A stretch of DNA of 64,000 nt, from NCBI GenBank assembly GCA_965153355.1, contig OZ231126.1, positions 39,370,001 through 39,434,000 of the forward strand, read 5' to 3'. Positions 56,700 through 64,000 of this stretch are shown here, in pieces; the stretch's first letter is position 1; each line of letters opens with the position of its first letter. Position numbers and translations under genes: made by a program. Below the pieces are notes generated by a model, which worked only from the letters and a program-made list of their open reading frames with translations, was not told the origin of the DNA and did not search any database. Origin of the DNA: Flaccisagitta enflata (lineage: Eukaryota; Chaetognatha; Sagittoidea; Aphragmophora).

Positions 56700-57897
56700 G
56701 ATCAAAGATTTTGTCAGCCACCACCACCAATGACAACAACAACAATGAATATGAAGATCACAATGCCATCGACGACGATGACGACGACGACAATGGAAAA
56801 AAACTTAGGGAGGATGTTAGTGAAATTAAGCAAGTGTGAGTGCGGCCGTTCATTGGTGAAATGTGGATGCAGTTGACCAAACTTTGAAGGCGCTGACAAG
56901 CTGTTGCAGCATCCACAAGCTTCCGTTGACACTTGATACTGTTCATATAGTTGAAGGTGTGTTCACTCTGTTGAGATTCAGCCAAATTATCCCTGTGAAT
57001 GCTGTAATGTTGGTTGTTGCAGTTGGGACCTTTGAGTCTTTGACTCTGGGAAGTAAGATGCTATTACGGGCGTGTTGACGGGCAGTTGGATGATTGTGGG
57101 TGACTAGGTGTCAATGTCTGAACGTGCTGAAGGTCAAGATAAAAGTGCTGGTGAATTTTGAAAACCCTAGAAAGTTTCTTCCGACTGCTGAACGCGTCAA
57201 CTGCTGCGGAAGCGTAGGAGGCGCTGGCAAGCCACTGGAGCTTCCTAAGGGTGCTGATGACGAGTTGGTTCATAAAAGGAAATAGGTTAAAAGTATTCAT
57301 CGATTTTGGTGGTTCTTTGACGTCGTAGGACTGAGCTCTGGTTGTTGCTAACTCATGACATATTATTCTGATACTTGGAGGCTCCTGAAGTTGCGTCGAC
57401 GGGACGTTTGGCGGCCTATGATTCAGCTTTGCACTTTTGCGTACTCTTCTCAAAAATATCTTCAAAACTAGACCAACCCCAGGTCTGTAGCTCAATTCGT
57501 TTAGAAGTTATACAAAAAACAAGACAATCCCTCAGAACTGCAGAAATTGATCTTTGGACCATTTGCCTTCATTTTGGTATACCTCTTCAAAAAATTGAGC
57601 TAGCAACCTCCGGTTGAGCTTAGATTAAAGAATTTCTACATGGCTTTTTGTCAAACACAAAAAATGAATATGGAAATTGGTCAATGGTGACTAAAAAAAA
57701 AAGAAAATGGGAAAAAGAGGCTTCAAAAACAGCTCGGAATTGAGCACCTCTTTTCATTCATGCCAAACATTTAGAAATTGATTTTTTTGCCAAAAAATGT
57801 CTAAAACCTTTGTTTTTATACCCGTTGGCACTAATATATCAGGAAAACAAGGACGGCAGAGAGTTTTTAAGATCCTCAAAAAAACACTTTGTATACC
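56700..57897. other. Unassigned sequence
   Basis: Frames of 71-143 codons overlap on both strands between 56860 and 57500 with normal composition but no domain I recognise. A coding exon cannot be excluded, but nothing supports one. Confidence 0.3.
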
Positions 57898-58113
57898 TAT
57901 CAAAGGGGCCTAATTTTGAGGCCAAAGTGACCCAAAGTTGGAATTTTTACCACAACAACCCTCATGCTGGGATTTTAGGGGGGGTGGCGGCCATGAGTAA
58001 AATCGATCATATGGTCATGAAACTTGGCAAATCTTGTTGTTATGATGAATGAAGCCAGTCCCTGCTGTTGGTAGCCAATCTGCCTTCATAAGGGTTCTAC
58101 GGCCCAGTCTGAC
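57898..58113. repeat. Dispersed repeat, copy 2 (inverted)
   Basis: The reverse complement of 49117-49333, including GGTCATGAAACTTGGCAAAT and CTGCTGTTGGTAGCCAATCT. Unlike copy 1 it is not joined to the inverted duplication. Confidence 0.85.
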
Positions 58114-58395
58114 TATGAACCAAAAAAATGTTTGTATATGCTTCTTGGAGTCTCACACCATCCCCACAATAAGAAATGGTCGGCAGGTAGACATTTTATT
58201 GTATGGAAAACAGTCTATACTACGAGGAAAGCTGGAGAACCAGTAAAATGTGCATGAGAATAATCTTATGCAATCATTTTTTTATTTCTGTCTGCGGTAC
58301 AGTTACAGAACTTTGATCATTTTTTTCTTCCAAATTTCGTTATGATGATAATAACTGACTTCGAAAATTTTTTCCACCAAGATTTATACTGTTTT

Positions 58396-58440
58396 GTCAC
58401 CCTAAGCCTTTTTCACCTGAAAGTGGTCGGGTGACAAAAA
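58396..58440. repeat. Short inverted repeat
   Basis: TTTTGTCACCC and GGGTGACAAAA are separated by about 23 bases and could form a hairpin. Confidence 0.6.
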
Positions 58441-58480
58441 AAATACTAAAAAAAGCAGAAGGAAGTTTTTTTTTTTTTTT

Positions 58481-59172
58481 TAAGATTCTTTCTGTCGGAA
58501 ATAAGCTATGAAATTTTTACTGTAGTTGTGGAACATGCTTAACAACATGCTTGTCAATTTTTATGGTTCCATGCCAATTTTAAGTATCGATTTCTTTCCC
58601 TTGATTCTAGAAAACCTTGCAAAAAAGCATTTTTGAAAAAAAGATTTTTTGGCTTGTAAATAACAAATTTGTAATATGGACAAACTTTTTGCATTTTTAA
58701 AAACATGCGACGCGAGATATAGTCATTTGCTAGCGTCGCATGTTTTTGGTTTTTTCATATTTTCATTTTTTATGCAAATTTGTTATTTACAGTGAGCATG
58801 GGTCAGGTGGAGTTTTTGCTCTGGCCAAAGTTTGTTATTTTTTTTTAAGATACTTTCCGTCGGAAATAAGCAATGAAATTTTTACTGTAGTTGTGGAACA
58901 TGTTCAACTGCATGCATGTCAATTTTTATGGTTCCAGGCCAATTTCAAGTATCGATTTCTATCCCTTGATTCCAGAAAACATTGCAAAAATGCCTTTTTG
59001 AGAAAAATCATTTTTCGGCTTGTACATAACAAATCTGTAAAATGGACAAACATTTTGCATTTTTAAAAACATACAATGCAAGCAAGCTTCGCATGTTTTT
59101 GGTTTCTTCATGTTTTCATTTTTTTGCAAATTTGTTATTTACAGTGAGCATGGGTCAGGTGGATTTTTTGCT
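58481..59172. repeat. Tandem pair of palindromic AT-rich repeat units (about 365 bp each)
   Basis: Both units start TAAGATNCTTTCYGTCGGAA and contain AATAACAAATTTG-like then AACATGCGAC, followed by inverse strands GTCGCATGTTTTTGG and CAAATTTGTTATTTACAG. Each unit therefore carries a long imperfect palindrome. A third diverged palindrome is at about 60640-60790. Confidence 0.82.
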
Positions 59173-59812
59173 CTGCCAAAAAAGTGACAAAATGGTTAAA
59201 ATTAACTAATTCTGGCTGTTTTTTGCCCTAAAACCCATCTTTAACTTGGAAAAGAGCCCTAAAATTTTAAGTGCACATGTAATAGACTCTAATTAAGCTG
59301 TATGTAAAAGTTTTTGGGATTCTGAAAATTTTTAGGTATATAAATTTTGAAAAATTTTCTTTTTGCGATTTTTTTAAAAGAAAAAAATATTGTTACCCCC
59401 CTAAAAGTTGATCAATTTGGACAAAATTTTAAGGTGGTACTTCATATCATGGACTACCTCTATGTAAACTTTCATTCAAATTGGAGCAGTTTCAGTACTG
59501 AAAATTGTGTTTAAATGAAAAAAGTTGATAATTTGCTTAAAAGATATAAAATTATTAATATTTAGCTTATCATAATAGATTTTGCATTCATTGTTTTTGA
59601 TTTGTAATAAAGAAGTAATATACTTACAAAAATTGTTTTCAAAAATCATGAAAATTGATGTAAAATTCTTGACCTTATTGAAAGCCAAATTCCTCGCGAT
59701 CTTGCTCCGTGTCCTATACTATTTTTTTCCGGTAGGCGATAGCTGCCATTACAGGTAATGATTATGGTGATGAGGATAATAAATGTGTTAACGATGATGA
59801 AGTAGATGTTGT
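59173..59812. other. Unassigned AT-rich sequence
   Basis: No gene or repeat family recognised. Confidence 0.35.

Positions 59813-59868
<56 letters not shown>
59813..59868. repeat. GAT microsatellite
   Basis: A GAT run of about 55 bases. Confidence 0.95.
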
Positions 59869-60639
59869 GGGAAAATAACACATGACAAATGTACAGCGGT
59901 CCTTCCCACCCACAAGCGACTTAAGCATGAGAAATCTGTCTACAGATTTCAACGAATTAATACTATCCACTTGTTTGCAACCTAAATGTTCGTACTTCGA
60001 AGTAGGCCATCATCGATCAACTAAGCAAAGATGATTTACAATTTTCGATCGCCGATTACGTGATCATGCAAGCAAGACAAAGAGTCCCGATTTGAACCCG
60101 TGTCATCAGATTTTGACCCATATCAGCCTAAATTTCTCCTAGATCAATGTTTGAATGTCACGCTTATTTTACCTCGTCTCTTCCTCATCAACCTCCTCAT
60201 GTCCCTCATCATCTTCTTCATCTCATTCCTCAATCGCTTTCTCTCTCAGGATTTTAATCATTTTATCAGTGTATATCAAAGTCATCGAGACAACGGTTTT
60301 GTATAAATTGAGGCTTAGTGATCCATCAGATGCGTCCTTTCATGTTTATACATGATAACAACATCATATAACGAAAAATGAAGAGAAACCCGCTTAAGAC
60401 ATGCTGCACAATCATATCGAATTTTTTATTCATGGACTTCTAAGTCAATTTTTTGTGGTTAATAATCAATATTTTCTCAAATGCAACAAATGGTCATTGT
60501 CAGCAAGCAAATGGTATGAATAGCAAACAAATAGCCAAATTTATTATCACTAGAACGATTGTAATCATCCTCTGAAACATAATTCAATGCAGAAAATAAG
60601 GCAAACATGTGTGACAAAAAATGTGATAAGTCTATCTTG
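59869..60639. other. Unassigned sequence
   Basis: GATTTGAACCCGTG near 60090 resembles part of a tRNA T arm, but the neighbouring bases do not pair as a tRNA. No gene called. Confidence 0.35.
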
Positions 60640-60790
60640 AAAATAACAAATCTGTGAAATGAGTCAAAAATTTGCATTTTCTAAAACATACGACTTTAGA
60701 TATACTAATTTATAAGAGTCGCATGTTCTTGGTTTTTGTGATATTGGATTCCCTATGCAAATTTGTTATTTTCAGTGGACACAAATCAGG
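60640..60790. repeat. Palindromic AT-rich repeat, third copy
   Basis: GAAAATAACAAATCTGTGAA, AACATACGACT, then AGTCGCATGTTCTTGG and CAAATTTGTTATTTTCAG reproduce the palindrome of 58481-59172 with divergence. Confidence 0.7.
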
Positions 60791-60904
60791 TGACAGAATT
60801 GAAAAATTCTGATCCTAATGTATCTTATTTCTAAAGAAATGTCAAACTTTAATAAAAGCAGATGAAGACCTGCAGATTTCACCGATGCTTAGATCTAGGG
60901 ATAT

Positions 60905-61175
60905 ACTACTATTTTCTTATCAATTTTGAATGGATAACTGTAAATTGATGTTTTTTAATTAATGTTTAATCATAGCTAAAATATTCAAAATTATAGAAAA
61001 TAAGGAAAAATTTTTTTTCTGAAAGTTGTAGGGGCAATTGAGCTTGCCAATATGCAAAATATGTCTTAACCTAAGGTGTCAAAAGGCCCTTATCAAAAAT
61101 TTTGGGAAAAATCAGCAGTCATGAAAATTTTTCAACTCATGCATGAATGAGAAATTCCACCCTAAATTATTCTGT
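60905..61175. repeat. Dispersed AT-rich repeat, copy 2
   Basis: Matches 39902-40190 in the same orientation, with an extra short stretch (CAATTGAGCTTGCC) after GTTGTAGGGGC. Confidence 0.75.
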
Positions 61176-61215
61176 GTCTTAAATAGCGCTTTGGAAAATT
61201 AGTTAAAGCCATAAA

Positions 61216-61378
61216 TCGCGTGCGGGGCGGTGATGCAGAAGTCAAAAACCACTCGCGGGGACCCGAAAAATCCCTTATAAACGCATGTGCACGCAATTCA
61301 ATCACTCGCTATGTTGGTCCGTCCGTCCGTCCGTCCGTCCGTCCGTCCGTCCGTCCGTTCGTCGGTAAGCCTTTACCA
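61216..61378 (-). mobile_element. Type I fragments in opposite senses
   Basis: CGCGTGCGGGGCGGTGATGC resembles a plus-sense arm region. About 60 bases later CGCATGTGCACGCAATTCAA and a GTCCGTCCGTCC run resemble the minus-sense hairpin half. This may be a rearranged or doubly inserted copy. Confidence 0.45.
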
Positions 61379-61833
61379 CGATTTTTTAGTCGCGTACCAT
61401 CTTTCTAAAAAAAATTCTTCCAACTTGGAGGAGTGCTGCTCCTAAACGAGTCTATCTACGTCAACCAGAAGAGTCCTATTATAAAGGTTGATAGCTTAAT
61501 TCGGGCTGCAAGATTCTTTTTTTTTTTCTGTTTTTTTTTTAAAGAGGGTTGATCATGGTTCAATCCAAATTGTCTGTCGGTCCGTATCATACACTTCGAA
61601 ATGCATCGTGCCTCGACTCATTGTGCCCCGCACCGGTCGGCTGCTTTGGGTGGTTTTAAGTGGTCGAGGAGGGCTGGGTGATTTTTTTGTGGCGTAAATT
61701 GAGATACAGTTGTTATTCTTAAAAGTCCTTTTGAATGCACTCCAGCGATACTCAACTGTGGTAACTGGTAACTGAAGACAAAAAAAGACGTGAGTTCGTC
61801 TGCACGAATTTATCTCGAAGCCAATCTCTTTTT
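61379..61833. other. Unassigned sequence
   Basis: No gene or repeat family recognised. A short TTTTTAGTCGCGTACC near 61385 may be a hairpin remnant. Confidence 0.35.
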
Positions 61834-62029
61834 TAGTCGCGTGCACGCGACTCTATGACCCGCTCTGTCCGTCGGTCGGTCGGTCGGTCGGTCCGTCTGT
61901 CCGTACGTCACACTTAGCTTTTTAAGTAATTTAAAGCTATTTACATTTTACATTTAGTCTTTTAGTCTTCTAGTCTTTTGGGCTTATGGTCTTAACAACC
62001 GCACGCGACTGTAGGGTGTTGGCCTTGTT
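61834..62029 (-). mobile_element. Type I element, subfamily E, short form
   Basis: Perfect hairpin AGTCGCGTGCACGCGACT (61835-61852), GTCGGTCGGTCGGTCGG core, AGTCTTTTAGTCTTCTAG units, and the end CGCACGCGACTGTAGGGTGT, TGGCCTTGTT. It serves as the unexpanded counterpart of 47775 and 52732. Confidence 0.85.
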
Positions 62030-62409
62030 TCAATTTCATCTTTACATTCATGATTCGATATGTGAAAACGAATATGCTCAACTTTTTCATGTTCATCTTT
62101 TATTGAACTAATGAAAACATTTCGCTGTTTTTTTTTTTACTTGGTTATTTCGCCTCGGAGCTCGTTTAATTTTCCATCCAGTATTTCGCAAACTTTTAAT
62201 ACGTAGTGTTGTTATAACACGTTTGCTGTCAGATGCCCTTCAACCTATTACAGATTGATTGCTCTCACAATATTCTTAATTGTACAAGCAATCTAAAACA
62301 TGTTAAGCCAGCCATTCTAGTCCGTTCGTCCTCCGATTAGGCCATAACTCCGTTTCTTAACGTTTGTAACGTCACTGCATGTATGCTTATTTCTAAAGCC
62401 TGTTTGATC
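62030..62409. other. Unassigned sequence
   Basis: No gene or repeat family recognised. Confidence 0.35.
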
Positions 62410-62553
62410 ACTGGCTCTGCCCACTCAAATTGGACTTCGGTAGTCCCCTTTAAATCTTTTTTTCAGCTCACCGCTCCTGCCCGAATGCCCTTGTGACTTT
62501 CTCCGTCACTGCCCCTGCCCACCGCCTAAGGTAGCCATGTATCCGGCCTTGTT
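62410..62553 (-). mobile_element. Type I element, 5' half (A1-like)
   Basis: CTCACCGCTCCTGCCCGAAT, CACTGCCCCTGCCCACCG and CATGTATCCGGCCTTGTT form the arm side of an A1 copy. The hairpin side is not recognisable. Confidence 0.6.
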
Positions 62554-62680
62554 GATAGTCTCCGTTGTTAAATCTAAGCCGCAAACTTCTTTCATCCATT
62601 TCTTTTTGTTTCTGCGAATGAAAAGAGGAAACCTCACTTTTATTTCGCGGAATTAAAAGACGGCAATTTTGGAAAAAAAA

Positions 62681-62824
62681 AACAAGGCCGTATACACAGC
62701 AGCATTAGTCGCGGACGGGTTGGCAGGAGCGGAAAACCTCGAAAAGTGACTTTATAACGGACGGACCGACAGAGCGACCGACGGACCGATAAAGTGGCTT
62801 ATAGAGTCGAGTGTCCACGACTAA
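62681..62824 (+). mobile_element. Type I element, subfamily A3
   Basis: AACAAGGCCGTATACACAGC, arm AGTCGCGGACGGGTTGGCAG, GACCGACAGAGCGACCGACG core, hairpin AGTCGAGTGTCCACGACT (62805-62822), followed by AA. One stem position is now an A-A mismatch. Confidence 0.8.
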
Positions 62825-62998
62825 AAAAAGAAAAGAATTGGAACCTCAACCAGCAATACCAAGGCTCTCTGTGTCAACACGTCATGAAACCATTCTTGTC
62901 TATCTGTTTACCTGCAGTCTGTCATGTTAGTCTGCCTGACTGCCAGGCTTCATCAGACCAGTCCCTTCTTCGGTCTGTTGGTCAATCCCGCCTGTCTT

Positions 62999-63189
62999 TA
63001 GTCGGGTGCACGCGACTCTATGACTCACTCTGTCCGTCTGTCGGTCCGTCCGTTGGTTGGTCCATCAGTCAGTCTGTCACTTTTAGTTTTTTTTTTTGCA
63101 ATTTTACGTCGTAAGTCATTTCAAGTCAGTTCAATTTTACATTTTGTTTTTTAGTCTTGAAGACGCGACAGAGAGGTGTTGGCCTTGTT
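62999..63189 (-). mobile_element. Type I element, subfamily E
   Basis: Hairpin AGTCGGGTGCACGCGACT (63000-63017), GTCCGTCCGTTGGTTGG core, AAGTCATTTCAAGTC units, and the end GAAGACGCGACAGAGAGGTG, TTGGCCTTGTT. Confidence 0.8.
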
Positions 63190-63272
63190 GGTTTTCTCAT
63201 TTCAAGTCATTATAATTTTACATTTTGTCTTTTAGTCTTGAAGACGCGACAGAGAGGTGTTGGCCTTGTTGG

Positions 63273-63279
<7 letters not shown>
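63118..63279. repeat. 81-bp tandem duplication of a type I end
   Basis: Two successive 81-bp units each begin ATTTCAAGTCA and end TTGGCCTTGTTGGTTTTCTC, with four or five differences. The duplicated block includes the GGCCTTGTT end of the element and about ten bases of flank. Confidence 0.88.
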
Positions 63280-63307
<28 letters not shown>

Positions 63308-63411
63308 TTACACTAAAAATGACTTAGCAACATATAGTTTCAATCTTCTTATCATTTTTTCTGTTTTCCCACTTCAATGACCACTGCCCCTCCTCGATAT
63401 GAAATAGTCTG

Positions 63412-63459
<48 letters not shown>
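63277..63459. repeat. Two CT microsatellites
   Basis: CT runs at 63277-63306 and 63414-63459. Confidence 0.93.
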
Positions 63460-63461
<2 letters not shown>

Positions 63462-64000
63462 CTCATCAATTTGCTCCCTCAGATTTTTCAGCTTGGCTCG
63501 GCAGTTACTCACAGGAGTGTTGGTCTGAGCGGTCTGAACTTTTCCTTCTTCCCAGTTTTTCGTTCTTTCTAATATTTTTCGACTCTGGGATCGGATTTTT
63601 GTTTGTTTATTTATTTTGCCGGCTATCTCTAAGCGGAACGAATATTACTACAAAAAGTTGGATTTCCACGCTTTCCTTATCGTGATTTTAAAGTTATACA
63701 CATTGCTCACAATCTCTAAAGTCATGCGGAGTTATCCTACTAACTAGGTGTACGCTAAAGATAGCTCAGATTGCTTTTCTAGTTGAATATTATAATTATA
63801 CTATAATTAACTACATATCCAACTTTTTTTCCCTAAGATTTTTTTTATCATTAATTTGATTTTCTCTTTCTGATCCCCCTGTTCCCCATCAAATTGGGGG
63901 TGAAGCGTGGCCGTAGGGGGAGAAGACTAAGATTTGCAGGGGAGAGAACAACATCAGATATGGCGTGAAAACAACAGCTTTTTTGGAAGGCTTCATCTTC
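63460..64000. other. Unassigned sequence
   Basis: No gene or repeat family recognised to the window's right edge. Confidence 0.35.

Noticed and set aside
57064-57495. 143-codon minus-strand frame as a gene or exon
   Set aside because: Composition is ordinary but no domain, splice-site pattern or neighbour supports it. The plus strand in the same place has comparable frames.
60060-60120. tRNA gene suggested by GATTTGAACCCGTG
   Set aside because: The bases on either side do not form a T stem, and no anticodon arm or acceptor stem could be built on either strand.

Overview
This 64-kb window looks like gene-poor, repeat-dense genomic DNA from a eukaryote, most likely an invertebrate animal. The reasons are about thirty long microsatellites (mostly GA/CT, also CA, GAT, AAG, ATGT and AAACA), many minisatellites, and several classes of eukaryotic non-autonomous transposons with recognisable insertion hallmarks. 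I cannot name the species. I found no convincing host gene, tRNA, rRNA or CRISPR array. Most long open frames are translations of microsatellites or cross repeat boundaries. The only protein-level signal I trust is a broken Tc1-type transposase remnant at 33349-33585.

Two element families dominate. I call them type I and type II. Type I elements are usually 110-500 bp (one is 1.6 kb) and occur about 30 times, counting fragments. Read in the + orientation they start AACAAGGCC (or AACAAGTGACG), carry a 9-10-base subterminal arm, then a tetranucleotide or short-tandem core (GACC/GACG, AAGTCATTTT and others), then a 3' hairpin such as AGTCGCGTGCACGCGACT followed by AA. The subterminal arm is the inverse of the hairpin, and the two change together between subfamilies. 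Type II elements are 0.4-1.4 kb and occur about 12 times. They have a unique outer 5' end (GGTCAGCGRTACCCGTTGCCC), a 40-58-base inner arm starting GGGCAGCGGCCCC, a minisatellite core made mainly of GAGGCTCAAATCCCAGCCT-like or GGCCTCTCAGGCCTCAAAT-like units, and the inverted copy of the arm ending GGCCGCTGCCC. Both layouts resemble the non-autonomous relatives of Helentrons (HINE/DINE-1-like elements) and the tandem-core elements of bivalves. That assignment is an inference.

Layout. 0-6 kb: microsatellites, type I fragments and a possible SINE. 7-13 kb: type I copies, a 0.9-kb type II element, a 0.97-kb TA-flanked MITE and another type II element. 14-22 kb: degenerate tandem repeats with type I insertions, a type II element with a nested MITE, and a 52-bp minisatellite. 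22-36 kb: many type II elements, including one nested in a type I element and one carrying an internally deleted Tc1 element. 36-48 kb: a hAT-like element with a perfect 8-bp target duplication, a hexapeptide-type minisatellite split by a second hAT-like MITE, and long GAT and polypurine tracts. 49-54.7 kb: a large inverted duplication whose two arms each carry a different insertion, so each arm preserves the empty site of the other. 54.7-64 kb: AT-rich DNA with duplicated palindromic repeats and more type I copies.

The parts do not form a pathway. They record repeated mobile-element insertion, nested insertion and core expansion. The most notable results are the co-varying arms of type I, the shared architecture of types I and II, and the filled/empty site pairs that fix element boundaries from this sequence alone.
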